Of a DNA stretch of 64,000 bases, positions 10,243 to 22,040 are shown piece by piece. The DNA comes from Vigna angularis (taxonomy: Eukaryota; Streptophyta; Magnoliopsida; Fabales; Fabaceae), in NCBI RefSeq assembly GCF_016808095.1, contig NC_068971.1, forward strand, positions 24,230,501 to 24,294,500. Direction: 5' to 3'. The notes under the pieces were generated by a model that made no database searches, was not told the DNA's origin, and saw nothing but the letters and a program-made list of their open reading frames with translations. Numbering within the stretch: the first letter of the stretch is position 1; each line of letters begins with the position of its first letter. The translations under genes and the position numbers were made by a program.

Positions 10243-11212
10243 AGTGTTCCACCGCTGCCCGTTTTCTAAGCCGTTTGGTCTCTCCACTAAACTAGCCTCA
10301 CAGACCTAACATTGTTCCTTGGACCATGCATTGTTCTCTCTCTTCTCTCACTGGAAAGGAACAATATTTCAACAATTTGGCTTGAGATACAAACTGTTGT
10401 CGCCTTTGCTGGTTCACTAGATTTGCAGAGGGGTGATCTCGCCTTCCTGGTGCGTTTATCGCGTGGGAAGTGAAGGATGGTTGTTTGGCTGCGCATGGTG
10501 GAGCTCGTTTTGCGTGGTAGAGGCGATTTGGGCTCACAATCTCGCCTGACTGTTTCAAATTTACGAATAATAGTAAATTTGGGTGAATCACCCAACAAAA
10601 TTCCACGTAATAAAACACTCCTACATCAGCATTTTAAGAGTGGACCACGTCATCACAATTAACACTGTCTGTCAAAATTTAACGGAGATTTAAAAAACAA
10701 GAACCCACTTGAAATTCTCCAACAAATATAAAGACGATCCGAGAGTTTAAACTTATTATATAACACTCCTACAAAATAAAGACTAAGTTTATGGCAGTTA
10801 AAAATATTGTTTCTTACGGTTGTAAAAGGTTACAAATAATTATTTTACTGACACTAAATAATCACTTTTAGCGGTTTTTATCTCTGAGCTGGTAATTTTG
10901 CAACAATGAATACCATTATTATTGGCGATTAAACCTTTATTCTTTTTTTGTATTTACGATTTTAGCTACTACACATATTTTTATTTGAAAAATAATCAAT
11001 AGCGTATTTTAAATGTCATTATTATTACTTTTGTAATTTTTAACCCATATATTGTCCAAATATAAAAATTTAATCATACAAAAAATTTAATACTTTCAAG
11101 ATAAAGGAATTCAACGGTCAAAGATTAACAATAAACATACAAATGCATCAATAAAAACTTTACATAATTATATCATAGTATATTTTCAAATAAAAAGTAT
11201 ATTGTACCTAGT
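10243..11212. other. Intergenic DNA, nothing recognised
   Basis: Unique-looking sequence to 10660, then AT-rich DNA. Frames here overlap on both strands and none shows a recognisable domain. Confidence 0.6.
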
Positions 11213-11324
11213 AGAGACTGAACGGTCGTTCACTCAACACCACCGTTCGGTCTAGTTACAGTAAAAGTACCCGTCAACCAGGTCAAATGGTTTTATCAAT
11301 ATTGGGCCGAAGTTGGACCAGTGT

Positions 11325-11333
11325 TTAAGTTAT
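11325..11333. repeat. 9-bp target site duplication, left of MULE
   Basis: TTAAGTTAT lies directly before the MULE terminus and is repeated exactly at 19623-19631. Confidence 0.92.
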
Positions 11334-11716
11334 GGGTGTTGCTCCCTCCACCACCACTTGCTTCCTTCACCACCCGATTCCTGTTTTACTCTTCTCTTTA
11401 TTTTTCCATTCCTATTTTACCCTTAATAAAATTTTAGGGTTAATATTTTTTAATCTCTCTACATGTATGAAGCGCAACAACTCTTCTTCCTCTTTATCAT
11501 TCGTCCCTCATTGTGTTCTTCTTCCTCTCACGTTCCACTTCTTCCTCTCGTTTATAGAATGTGGTGTGTGAGAGTGTGGTGGACTTTCAGTGTGCCTAGT
11601 GAGAGATTGCAAGTGGTGGATGCAATTGATCAGCCGTGCTGTGTGGTGGTGGTGTGGTGATGCTTGAAGGTGCAGGTCCAGAGATTCGTCGTGAATGTGC
11701 AAAATAACCCTAAAAA

Positions 11717-11867
11717 ATAAACGTATAATCTTTAAACGGATGTGAGCATCCGTCAGCAGATATCAACATCCGTTTAAGGGAAAATGGATGTCGATATCCG
11801 TTTTTCCTTAACAGATGTTGACATCCGCTGACGGATGCTCATATCCGTTTAAAGATTATACGTTTAT
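11717..11867. repeat. Long near-perfect inverted repeat (stem about 63 bp, loop about 24 bp)
   Basis: The arm ACGTATAATCTTTAAACGGA... at 11719 pairs with its complement ending at 11867, with about four mismatches. The arms and loop contain several smaller palindromes of the type ACGGAT...ATCCGT. It lies in the left subterminal region of the MULE, about 380 bases inside the end and upstream of the transposase gene. A related single motif (ACGGATATGCGACATTCG) occurs near the right end at about 19118. It may bind transposase or form structured RNA; the role is unknown. Confidence 0.88.
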
Positions 11868-12250
11868 CTTCGAGTTATTTTTTTATATTAATTTCGGAGA
11901 TATTTTAACAATGTAATTTATATGTTTTGATATATTATATTTGAATATATTTTGATGTATTTTAATAATGTATTTTTGAAGATCTTTATTGTATTAGTAT
12001 ATATTTATATTTTTTTCCTTTGCACGTTATATATAATTAGTTTCTTATTTTAATGTTTTTGTATAATATATATTTTTTATATATGATTTTTGTATTCTTT
12101 AACAATTTTATAATTATATAAAAAATTATTTATTAGTTTAATGATATGAAATATATAATTTTATTATATTAATATTTTTATATTTGTTTGATTAATTATT
12201 AATTATATTTATAAGACTTATTATAATTTTATAGGTGATTATTGTTTAAA

Positions 12251-15111
12251 ATGGATGAATATCTTCATATGGATTTTCAAGTTGGTTCTAGTTTGATATC
12301 CGATTTCTCTTCATTCATTAGCAAAGTTGGAGAGGGGGATTTGACAAATAAATTTACCACAAATGAAATATTTCGTTCACGGGAGCACTTAATTGATTGG
12401 GTGAGAGGGATGACTTATGATTTAGGATTTGTTGTGGTAATAGTAAGATCTGATATAGCTACTGGTGTACGGGGAAGAAAAACGTTCATCATACTTGGAT
12501 GTGAAAGAGGAGGGAAATATCGGAAATACAAAGCCGATGTGGTGCCTAGTGTATACGACACTCGTAAATGTGAGTGTGCGTTTAGATAAAAGGGTAAACC
12601 ATGTTCAGACGGTGATGGATGGGTGTTGAAGGTGATGTGTGGACATCACAACCATGAGTTGGCTGAAACTTTAGTTGGACATCCTTATGCTGGCAGGTTA
12701 AATATGAGTGAGCAGTCATTACTTATTGATATGATAAAGAGTAAAGTTACACCTGAAAATATTTTATTAACCCTCAAACAAAGTAATGATCGAAATGTCA
12801 CAACGATTAAACAAATCTACAATGCAAGGCAAGCGTATAAACGATCATTGAGAGGGTCCAGAATTGAATTACAACAACTTATGATGTTGTTGGACCGGAG
12901 TAAGTACATTCATTGGAGTAGGTGTGCCGACGATTTAGAGGTTGTTACTTACCTGTTTTGGATACATTCTAAAGCGGTGAAATTGTTAAACTCATTTAAT
13001 GTTGTATTTTTTATGGATTCCACATATAAAACAAACAGATATAGACTTCCATTGCTTGAGATTGTGGGCATGACGTCTACAGGGTTAAACTTCTCTACAA
13101 CATTTGCTTTCTTGTCTACTGAACGAAAGAGTGATTTCACATGGGCTTTGGAAAAGCTGAAAGGTTTATTTTTAACATCTAAGGGTGGTCCTAAAGTCAT
13201 TGTCACTGACCAAGACTTGGCTTTGATGAATGCTATTGCAAATGTATTCCCTAAGTCATATCAGATGTTATGTCAATTCCACATCCTTAAAAATGTTAAA
13301 GCTAAATGAAAAATGTTAGTTCATTCTACTGAGGTTTGGGGTGTGTTGATGGATGCATGGCAAAATGTGATGGATTGTGCTGATGAGAGCTTGTTTGGTG
13401 AGTATATGAATGGTTTTCAATACGCAAGCAGTTCGTGGCCTTTGTTCTTTGAATATGTGAATCAGACTTGGATTATTCCGTACAATACATACTTTGTAAA
13501 GTTTTAGACGAACATAGTAATGCATTTAGGGAACACAACCACAAATAGGTATGTTATAATGTTATTTTATTTATTAGTTTTGTAGAGAAATATTTATTTG
13601 CACTTGTTGATGGTTTTTTTATTTATTTCAGGGTTGAGTCTGCTCATTGGAGTGTGAAGAAAGTTCTGGGCAATAGTATGGGTGATTTGTGCTCTTGTTG
13701 GGATAATATTCATAACGTCGTTATCCTACAACACAACAAGATTAAGGCGTCATTTGAAAGAAGTCTGTTGCTCACGAGTGACCCTTTTAAAGGATACATA
13801 TATAAAAAAACTTATTGGGTGTGTCTCTCGATATGCATTGGATCTCATTGCTAGGTAATTGGAAAGAGTGCAGCAGATAGGATTGGACTCATCAAAGTGT
13901 GGATGCGTATTGAGACGTACATTTGGTGTCTCCTGTGCATGTGAATTAGCACGATATGATGTTGGATTGATCTCTCTGGGTGAATTTCATATCATGTGAC
14001 GAAGATTGCATTTCTCAAATGTTGAATTAAATGAAACCGAGCTTGAGTTATCCATTAAAGATGAGTTGAAACAAGCAAAAGAACGATTCAATGAGGTTGA
14101 CATTGGAGGTAAAGTCATCATCAAGCAGAACTTACTTGAAATTACTTGTCCTACATTGACATCAATGGTCCCTCAATTACATAAAGTCAAGACAAAGGGT
14201 GCTCAAAAGAGTAAAGTTCAACGAAGAGAAAGGTTTACTACGCGGGATCCATCATATTTTGAGTATGTCGATGCCTTTCATTCAACCATAGAATCTTCAA
14301 CTGTGAAAAGTAAATTACAATCAAAGCCAAATGTAGTGAAGAAAAAGAGAGTTCCAATGATAGACCAGTTTCATTCTATTACTCATCCCTTCATTGTGGA
14401 CGTTGTTGATGTTGTGGTTGATGGTCACTGTGGATATAGATGCATTGCTGCGTCGTTCGGACTCGGAGAAGATTCATGGCCCGTTATCAGAAATGATTTG
14501 TACAAAGAACTCAGTCAATGGCGTGATGAATACGTAAGCCTAGTAGGAGGGTATGATAGACTAGAAGAACTGAGGAACTCTTTGTTGGTGCAGTCACAGT
14601 TGATGGTAAGTGTTTCCTGTTTTATGTATTTTATTTATTATATTTATTTTATCTAACAACTTCTTTTATTCATAGCAGGCTAACAGGAATAAGTGGATGA
14701 CACTACCAGACATTGGTTATGCAATTGCTAACCGATATAATGTCATCGTAGTGTGTATGTCATCATCTCAAAATTATATTATCTTCCCACTACGTTCCAC
14801 AACACCATATGAAATAACTCTACATCGGTTAATTTGTATAGGACATGTTCATGGATGTCATTTCGTGCAGGTAATTGTATTATTTTGTGATTTCATTTGA
14901 AAATTACTTATAACTCAATAAACTATTGTAATTTGTATTATGGCAGGTTAAGTTACAAGAAGGTTGTCCTTTGCCCATGGTGAATATCATCTCCTCAATC
15001 CACTGTTATCCTGAGGCACGAGCATAGTCATCTATTTATACTAGTAGGATGCAATCATTTGCACAATTGATGGGCGTAATGACATCTTATGTTGACTTGG
15101 GTGATTCGTGA
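12251..15111 (+). pseudogene. MULE transposase with C-terminal OTU-like cysteine protease domain (decayed)
   Basis: The order is: FAR1/MuDR-like N-terminus with a CxC...HNH zinc region (CECAFR ... CGHHNHEL, 12251-12660); MULE transposase core (12900-13310: VVFFMDSTYKTNRYRLPLLE, then VIVTDQDLALMNAI and CQFHILKNVKAK); C-terminal helical part with LGNTTTNR and ESAHWSVKK; SWIM-like zinc segment (CGCVLRRTFGVSCACELARY, about 13900); and an OTU protease (14400-14870) with DGHCGYRCIAA (catalytic Asp/Cys) and GHVHGCHFVQV (catalytic His). Introns fit at about 13549-13631, 14606-14684 and 14871-14946. Disabling changes are an in-frame TAA at 12587, a TGA at 13307, a TAG near 13505, a frameshift near 13805 and further stops at 13855 and about 13997. 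The protein would bind element ends and catalyse transposition; the OTU part may counter ubiquitination. This fused architecture is, to my knowledge, found in other legume MULEs. Confidence 0.88.
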
Positions 15112-15285
15112 TATTTATAAAGATATGTAAAAATACACTATTACTTTTTGTTAAGGTGTATTTTAAGCTTTTTATGGACCCACACCCTTCATTCAACTAA
15201 AATACTAAACATTTACTTTTCTATCTTATAAAAAAACTCCTAGACGTATATCTCTCCCTTCTTTTCCTTTACGTAACTCCTAATA

Positions 15286-15291
<6 letters not shown>

Positions 15292-15329
<38 letters not shown>
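15292..15329. repeat. (TA)n microsatellite
   Basis: Pure TA run in the AT-rich spacer between the two MULE genes (15112-16115 has no gene). Confidence 0.93.
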
Positions 15330-15330
<1 letters not shown>

Positions 15331-15424
15331 CACCTAATATAATATATTATATATTTATATATACATATGTACGTAACTTTTATAGCATGCATATCAAAGC
15401 GGCCCCACTTCAATGCCCAATGCT

Positions 15425-15490
15425 AAAATCACTAATATACCTGGCATAAAATCACTAATATACCTGGCATAAAATCACTAATATACCTAG
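15425..15490. repeat. Three tandem copies of a 23-bp unit
   Basis: The unit AAAATCACTAATATACCTGG (plus CAT) is repeated three times, the last copy slightly diverged. Confidence 0.9.
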
Positions 15491-16115
15491 AAGAAAAGTA
15501 AAACTTATGTACTCTATAAAAGTAATGTGATGAATGACAATTGTTTTGAAAGGAATCCATAAAAATTTCATAATGAATGGCATATTACTTTGAAATAAGT
15601 ACTACATGCAAGGATTCCATATAAAGTATGATTAATGGTGTATATTTAGATTAATAAAAATAAAACGAATAATATAATCTTTGTAGAAAATCGTAGTACT
15701 GTACCACATTTAATAATGCAAGTTTTATAAAAATTAAATTACAACTTTAAGCCATTAGTTGAAATAAACCTCTGCACCATATTTATAAAACGAAAATCAT
15801 ATTAAATGAAAATAGGGTGAATGGCATAATATATTACAACTTGTCTAAAAGGAACCTTCCAACATTCATTAAGCATGCACAGACCCAGTAACAACGATGC
15901 ACAAAAGACTTTACTCTCATAATATTAGTTGCATATTGAGGAAATACAAAAAATTTTAAGAAATGAAAAACATACAAAATGTAGTAATTTACTTAAGGCC
16001 AAATTTTGGAAAAGAATATTATTTAACAAACATTTAAGGTAAAAATTAGTGTATCCCAAATAATACATAATCTCGTGAGTCATAACTTGTTAAAAAAATG
16101 AAATACAAAGTCCTA

Positions 16116-18874
16116 TCAATTAGACGTCGACCGTTTACCACACATATGCCTCTGCCCTCTCCTAGTCGGAGAATATTCGTCGATGCCCTCATTAGCAATC
16201 TGAAGTAGGTCCACCGACACCTGATGTGCAGCAGTACCCTCGGTCACATGACCACACAATATCAACGATTGTAACATTCTCGCCATTCGCCTAAATCTAG
16301 CCTACATTATAATTATATCAAACAAATAAATAAACATGGTTAAGAAAATTTAATAACATAATCAATGAAAAATAACATACCACGACGCCAGATGGTGAAG
16401 GTGGAGAGGATCTACGATGGGGTCGTGCCTCTTGTGGAACATCGGGGCGCTCTGTAAGCGCAAGAGCCGGTCTCGCATTAGGAGGAGCAGGAATAATATA
16501 GGGATGTGAAACCTTCCTAAACCACTGTATGTGATGGAGCCAAATTCCAGAGGAAACCAGTGGCCTGAAGCTCCCAAATCAGAGGTGTGGTAGATGTGTT
16601 GGTGTGCAGCGGAGTTGATGGAGTAAATGGTGATGAAGATGTTTGAATGAAGCAAGGTAAAATGAGTGAAGCCTCTCAGCTCAGAAAGCCTTCACATAAT
16701 GGAAGGAAGCTTGAGAGAAAATGAAGAATTAGCAAGCAATTTTGACTCAAGAGCAGAATGCAAGACTGGAATATATTTCTCAGCATTTGGGCATAGCTCT
16801 AAAGTACCCATACAAGGAAGAAACCCTCATATTTATAAGTGAAGATGGGTCTCTTTTCTGAAATGAAATCCTGCCTAATTTCAAATGGGAAGCCTAACAG
16901 CAATGCCAAATCCTTCCAGCAAATCCCATGCCTTGCTCCAGGTCAGCTCCTCACGTGTTTGAAGCATCTTCTCATCCAACGCTGGGCTATTTTGGGGTTT
17001 TGGCTGGGCACATATGACTTTGGCAGCAAGCTTCTCCAACCAGGCCTTCCTTTCACGTGCCAAATGCCATGCTGGCAGCTGCTCCCTCCAATTTATTTAA
17101 TCCTACAAAACAAAGTAAACATGCTTAATTAAGAGAAGAAGGTTTAAGATAATTCACCTTCCATAGAAGCAAAATATTAAGTGATCCTTCTTCCTCTTGA
17201 ACTCTCTTAGCCATGACTCTAGTAAGAGGTCCAATGTATGTCTTAGATGGTCTTCCATCAGTATGTATCCATCAACACATTCAGAAGGCTATGATGCCTG
17301 TCTCACATTCATAATAACGTGATTCATGAAGTGCAACCACGCATAATCAACAACGACTACATCTGCATCTGCAACGGCAGTGGATGATCGTGGAATCTCC
17401 TGGTATAACCCAAATTGCCTCATCACACGCTCAGGCAAATGACGGGAAAGGGTGTCACCAATCCGAATCCATCCAGAATACATACATATGCCAAAGAATG
17501 GACGAATGCCCCGATGTCCCTCATATGGATGCCATATAACTCCACTATATGTCAGGCCATCCAACTGCGACCAAATCTCTGCAAGAGTCGAACTCTGCCG
17601 AGGGCTCTACCACCTAGTCGCACGTGGTGTGGTCTCATCATAAGAAGACACCAACCGCCTCCTTCCCATTCTAGGGAAATGCTCGTATATCCAACTCTAA
17701 AAATGCAATTATTCAATTAAATATCTTTCTTCTTTGAACATGGAAATAAGTACATCAAATAAATGTGAAGGGTATATGTTTGTACCTAAAACAAAGTCAG
17801 AAATCCAGCCATCTACTTCAAGGGTATAAACCCGAGCTGGTCGTACAAATAGGCGAGTGCAACAACACCCCAAACATATCTGCCACATGCGTGTACATCT
17901 TTAAATAATAATAGGTAAGACACGCGTATATAAGTGGCACTTTTATTTGCGAAAATAGTGCATCCTACTAGATGCAACAGATATGCTCTGGCAGCATAGT
18001 CCCAATGCTGTGACTCACACCTCTGAACATATATCTCTTTGAGCCAGCTGAGTCTGACTTTCGAACCACGTGCATCCTCCATCTTAGCACCAGCTGTGCC
18101 ACCATCAACGCCGAGCAGGTCTACAAGGGTTGTATGAGCCTCCTCAAACTCCAACTCCTCAAACTCTAACTCCTCCAAATCACATAATTGTCCCAGTACC
18201 GAGAGGTGAAGTAAAGTGGAGACATCGTCAAGAGTGATCGACATGTCCCCTACAGGGAGATGGAAACTACTCGTCTCAAAGTGCCATCTCTCTATGAAAA
18301 CGAGCAACAAGCCCTTATCAACATAATCATAGCAAATATCTGTGAGAGGCATCAAAGAGGAATTCAACATAATGTGTTGAATTCCTTCGGCGCACGGTCC
18401 TAACTTATTTAACTTTTTTACCATGGGAGATCAACTTCAGTATCTCCCCTCGATCCTACACAACAATATTTAATATCAATTGTATTCGAAAAAACTTAAT
18501 AATTAAAATTTAAGTTATGCACTCACCCGACCCTGCGAAATACCATAAGCAACATGCTGAACATAGTGCGTCAGCAAGGAAGCATCACGTGGACCTCCAG
18601 GAAATCCACCGACATCCTCCTCCTGTATGTCAGGAACATCGACATGTTCCTCCTCCTCATTATCTTTATCAGGAGCTTCAAATGCCTCCTCGTGAACAGG
18701 ACCCTCACAGGCCTGATATGCCTCCTCCTCAAACGCTCGGTCCTCAGCTATATGGTCATCCTGAATTGGAGCTACACGTCTTCTCCGAGTTGAAGTTGTA
18801 GGTCGTCTCCTACCTTCACCCTATGCATAACTCTCTCCTCTAGAACTAAAAGATGCACCTCGTGTTCTTACCAT
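16116..18874 (-). pseudogene. Plant mobile domain (PMD, MAIN-like) protein gene carried by the MULE (decayed)
   Basis: Start MVRTRGASFSSRGESYA at 18874. Exon 1 ends at 18527 with an acidic Glu-rich linker. Exon 2 (18455-17786) holds the PMD core: ERWHFETSSFHLPVGDMSIT, LDDVSTLLHLSVLGQL, WDYAARAYLLHLVGCTIFAN and GRYVWGVVALAYLYDQL. Exon 3 from 17696 continues SWIYEHFP, then GVIWHPYEGHRGIRPFFG and LPERVMRQFGLYQEIP. After the inserted retroelement fragment come a proline-rich exon (WFRKVSHPYIIPAPPN, to 16381) and a C-terminal exon (16301-16116). PMD proteins of the MAIN/MAIL family act in silencing and gene expression in Arabidopsis, and the domain is widespread in MULE and gypsy elements. It runs opposite to the transposase. 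It is disabled by a stop in exon 1 (after GESYA), a frameshift near 18420, stops at 17813 and in exon 3, and the insertion. Confidence 0.83.
16580..17285 (-). mobile_element. Retroelement fragment (pol end + LTR-like) inserted in the PMD gene
   Basis: On the minus strand the segment opens with TYTDGRPSKTYIGPLTRVMA then KRVQEEEG. The 'GP-L/M-TR-x-x-AKR-x-QEE' motif is familiar from the extreme C-terminus of plant Ty3/gypsy polyproteins. About 700 bases follow with a TATA-like CTTATAAATATGAGG and LTR-like composition. It separates PMD exon 3 from the following PMD exon. The exact borders and a target duplication could not be fixed by eye. Confidence 0.45.
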
Positions 18875-19622
18875 TTATAACAAAAACATTTTTAATTAAA
18901 TTTAAAATTATTTCATTAAATTAATATTATTTTTTTCATTAATTTAATAATAATTATTTCATTAAATAAAATAATTTTAATTTAGATATAAATAAATAAC
19001 AAATTAGAAAAAAACACTAAATTTAAATACTTATAAATTAATTAAAAATATAATAAATTAATAAACTAAAAAAATTAAAATAAAAACTAATAATAAACTT
19101 AAAAACTAAAAAACAACATCCAGAACGGATATGCGACATTCGTTCATGGCCTGTTATCTTCTTCCTCTCTCCGAACACACGCACACAACACAGACAAAAC
19201 ACAAAACCACCAGAGATCCACAGCAAAACAACATATTCAATACATTTAAATTTTTTTTTAAGAAAATCATGAAAAACGAAGATCCTAACCTCTTGTAGAC
19301 CCAATGACCACCGCACACACTGTCGCACCGCACCCGCACCATCGCATTGTCGAACCGCTGAAGCAACAAAACGAATATGGAGGAGAGATGGGAGATGAGA
19401 AGAACGGATGTGGTGGAGTCTTGGGGGTGAGAATCTGGAAAGGGGTTGAGTGAAAAATGAGAATGGGTAGAAAGATAGGGTTTAGGGTTAAAGTAAATAA
19501 TTAGGATTAAAAGTAAAAAGGTTATTTTTGTAATTAAAAAAGGTTACTTTTGTAATTAAAAAAGATGTAGTGGAGTTGGAGAGGTGGACGGAGAAACTAT
19601 GGTGGTGGAGGGAGCAACACCC

Positions 19623-19631
19623 TTAAGTTAT
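19623..19631. repeat. 9-bp target site duplication, right of MULE
   Basis: TTAAGTTAT, identical to 11325-11333. Beyond it the interrupted gypsy LTR resumes. Confidence 0.92.
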
Positions 19632-20163
19632 TGGGCCAAAGGTCCAACAGAAGATAAAATATTCAAAAGATAATCAAGAATATATAAATAAAGATATTGA
19701 TAAGTAGGTTATAAGCAACTAGCCAGATTTTAAGGTAAGTCTTTATATTTTATTCTGTTTATATTTTATTGGGCTTGCGTCAGTTTAAGGTCTATGAGAC
19801 AACTTATAAATAGAAAGCCAGGACCATCGGTCAGGTACGTCCCAATCACGTTCAACTCACACTCCTGACTCCTAAACATCAAATAGTGATAACCCTTCAC
19901 TAAATACTCAACTAAGAACCAAGGTTCTTCAAATTCACGCCTAACTTGAGCGTCATAGTATCTTTTGCAGGTACCTCCCCTCCTTGGAACACGAAGGCAA
20001 TCGATCGGTGAAGACTGACGTGACCGATCGGCCCACACGGAAGTCAACCGAACGACTCAGACAGAAGAAAGGCAAGCAACTCAGGCGATCCCAACTTTCG
20101 GAAGGAAGGAAGACGCGTCAGAACAGGTTAGTTTTTCAGTCCCACAAAATATCTATCGAAACA

Positions 20164-20184
20164 TTTTGGCGCCCACCGTGGGGC
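20164..20184 (+). other. Primer-binding-site region of the gypsy element
   Basis: TTTTGGCGCCCACCGTGGGG directly follows the LTR end and matches the sequence usually found there in plant Tat/Ogre-like elements. It is the site where a tRNA would prime reverse transcription. Confidence 0.65.
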
Positions 20185-20208
20185 TCAGAGCAAGTAGAAG
20201 AGGGCCAG

Positions 20209-21420
20209 ATGGTGACCACGAGGAGCATGGATGAACAATAGAATACTAGAGATTTGATAGTGCAGATGCAAGCACAAATACAAGCACATACAAGAACCAT
20301 ACAGACGCAGGCACACACACAACAAGAGATGCAACGAAAGCACGCAGAGGAGATTGCGGCGTTAAGGGCAGAACGAGTCCATACCGAGCGGTCCGCCTCA
20401 AACGACGAGAATGAAAACGAGGCAAGTCGTAATTGGCAGTCATCCTAGCACACCAACCTGAACAGTCGAGGAAGGAGAGGACCATCGCCCCTCCAAACCG
20501 TTCGGCCTACCAGCTTACTCCCTTTTACGATGACCATCATGTAAATTGCAATGCCAGAGAAGAATCCTCCGGTATTAGAGAAGTGTGATGGCTCAACGGA
20601 TCCTGACAATCATCTTAGGATCTTCACCAATGCAATGGCGTTCTACACGGACAGTGATCCGGTCATATGCAGAGCCTTCTCCTTATCACTCAAGGACGAG
20701 GCATTGGAGTGGTATAACACTCTTCCCCCAAACATAGTGGATTGCTTCGCCACTGTAGAAACCCTCTTTAGAAGGCAATACGCCTCTAATCGGAAACAGG
20801 AGATAACACCAATGGATTTGGAAAATACTAAACAGGAGAAATGAGAAACTTTGAAGGTCTTTATGAAAAGGTATACTGAAACCGCACGGCGAGTTAAAGA
20901 GGTTAATCACTCTTTTATTATCAACAATCTGCCTTCATGCCTGAGACCAGAATATTTTGCTGAAAAATTGTATGCGCGACCACCAAAAACTATGGAAGAG
21001 CTCCAAGAAAGAGTAGCTGAATCCATCCGTATGGAGGATATGCGAATCTCACAACGAAAGCAACAACAGGAAGCTGATGTAGGCGGAAAGAGAAAGGACA
21101 ACAGATAAACGTTCGGCGACTACGATAAGGAAGGGGGTTCTCGACCAAAGGACTTCCCCCGAATGCCAAAGTTTGATCATGACACAACTATTAATGCACC
21201 TAGGGCAAAAATAGTGTTGAACTTCTTTCGGTCAGGAAGCTTCATTCACCTAATAATGCTGATGGAAGAAAGCACTGCCAATACCATAAAAACTTGGGAC
21301 ATACTACTGAAGAGTGTGTAACACTCAAAGATAAAATCGAAGAGCTCATTCATGCGGGCCATCTCCGTAAGTATGTAAAGACGGATCGATCGCGGAAAAG
21401 AAGCTCATCAAGGTCTCCAT
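20209..21420 (+). pseudogene. Ty3/gypsy gag (decayed)
   Basis: The ATG at 20209 opens MVTTRSMDEQ followed by a stop, then a coiled Gln/Ala-rich leader (VQMQAQIQAHTRTIQTQAHT...). The gag core starts at about 20551: PVLEKCDGSTDPDNHLRIFT, then SLSLKDEALEWYNTLPPN and FATVETLFRRQYASN. The segment after the in-frame TGA at 20842 carries the C-terminal half (VFMKRYTETARRVKEVNHSF, then TMEELQERVAESIRMEDMR). A shifted frame near 21240-21400 encodes CQYHKNLGHTTEECVTLKDK and IEELIHAGHLRKYVKTD, the usual gag end with a CxxH...HxxxxC pattern. It packages element RNA in virus-like particles. Several stops and a frameshift make it non-functional. No protease or polymerase follows. Confidence 0.8.
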
Positions 21421-21769
21421 AAAGAAATACCGAACGACCGAATAGAAAGGAGGAGCAGAAACACAGGAGGAGTCGCAACTGCAGCCATAGCTCTGACCGC
21501 ACAATCCTGAGGCGTGTCGACTAGAAGATATGATGAAAAGTCCTTCGTAACACTAAGAATGTGACTCATCTCAAGTTTACATTAGTTGAATTTTGATGTC
21601 ATGTTTTATTTTCAATTAAACTATTTTGACAAGACTTACTTGTTTACACTTTTGGTATGAATAAAGCCAGAAAGTTCCTTTCAATAACATATGTTCAGCC
21701 ATTCGGCTTTAGAGGTGTTGGCCATTCGGCCTCACAGTGCAGATGGTAGGATCCTGCCTACCACTCGGC

Positions 21770-22040
21770 CAAGTGGAGTCCAAAACCGAGCGGTGAGATT
21801 CTATATGGACTCACTCTCGTCCTAAATCGAGCGATGGGGAACATTCTCCGTGAACGCTCACTCTCGTCCACAAAACCCAGCGAATGCTCTCTGAGAACCC
21901 CTGGTCCTAAACCGAGCGGTGAGGTTTTATACGGACTCGCTCTCGTCCTAAACTGAGCGGTGAGGTTCTATACAAACTCACTCTCGTCCTAAATCGAGCG
22001 GTGAGATTCTATACAAACTCACTCTTGTCATAAACCGAGC
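21770..22040. repeat. Imperfect tandem repeat, about 41-bp unit
   Basis: Units of the form 'GAGCGGTGAGGTTCTATAC..ACTCACTCTCGTCCTAAA' are repeated about five times with variation. They are the last recognisable part of the gypsy element before the copia junction at about 22040. Spacer tandem repeats are common in Tat-type elements. Confidence 0.75.

Larger units (their letters stand above)
11334..19622. mobile_element. Complete Mutator-like element (MULE), 8289 bp
   Basis: Both ends start GGGTGTTGCTCCCTCC in inverted orientation and the match continues to about 24 bases (through CACCACCA). The element is flanked by a perfect 9-bp duplication TTAAGTTAT, the hallmark length for Mutator transposition. 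It inserted into a gypsy LTR. Inside are a transposase-OTU gene (+, 12251-15111), a plant mobile domain gene (-, 16116-18874), a long hairpin near the left end and TA-rich spacers. Terminal repeats are short compared with classical Mu (about 200 bp). Both genes are disabled by stops and frameshifts, and a retroelement fragment sits in the second. The element is structurally complete but unlikely to move on its own now. Confidence 0.92.
11213..22040 (+). mobile_element. Ty3/gypsy retrotransposon remnant (5' LTR + gag), split by a MULE
   Basis: The 5' LTR begins TGTACCTAGTAGAGACTG at 11213 and ends ...ATCGAAACA at 20163. It is interrupted by the MULE at 11334-19622; without the MULE and the extra target copy the LTR is about 653 bp. 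The LTR is followed by TTTTGGCGCCCACCGTGGGG, a primer-binding-site region typical of plant Tat/Ogre-like gypsy elements. A decayed gag follows (20209-21420), then a tandem-repeat spacer. Pol and the 3' LTR are absent because the element is cut at about 22040 by the copia element. A solo LTR of the same type and length lies at 60478-61123. Confidence 0.75.

Noticed and set aside
15425..15490. Regularly repeated 23-bp unit as a CRISPR-like array
   Set aside because: Direct tandem copies without spacers in plant nuclear DNA; an ordinary minisatellite.
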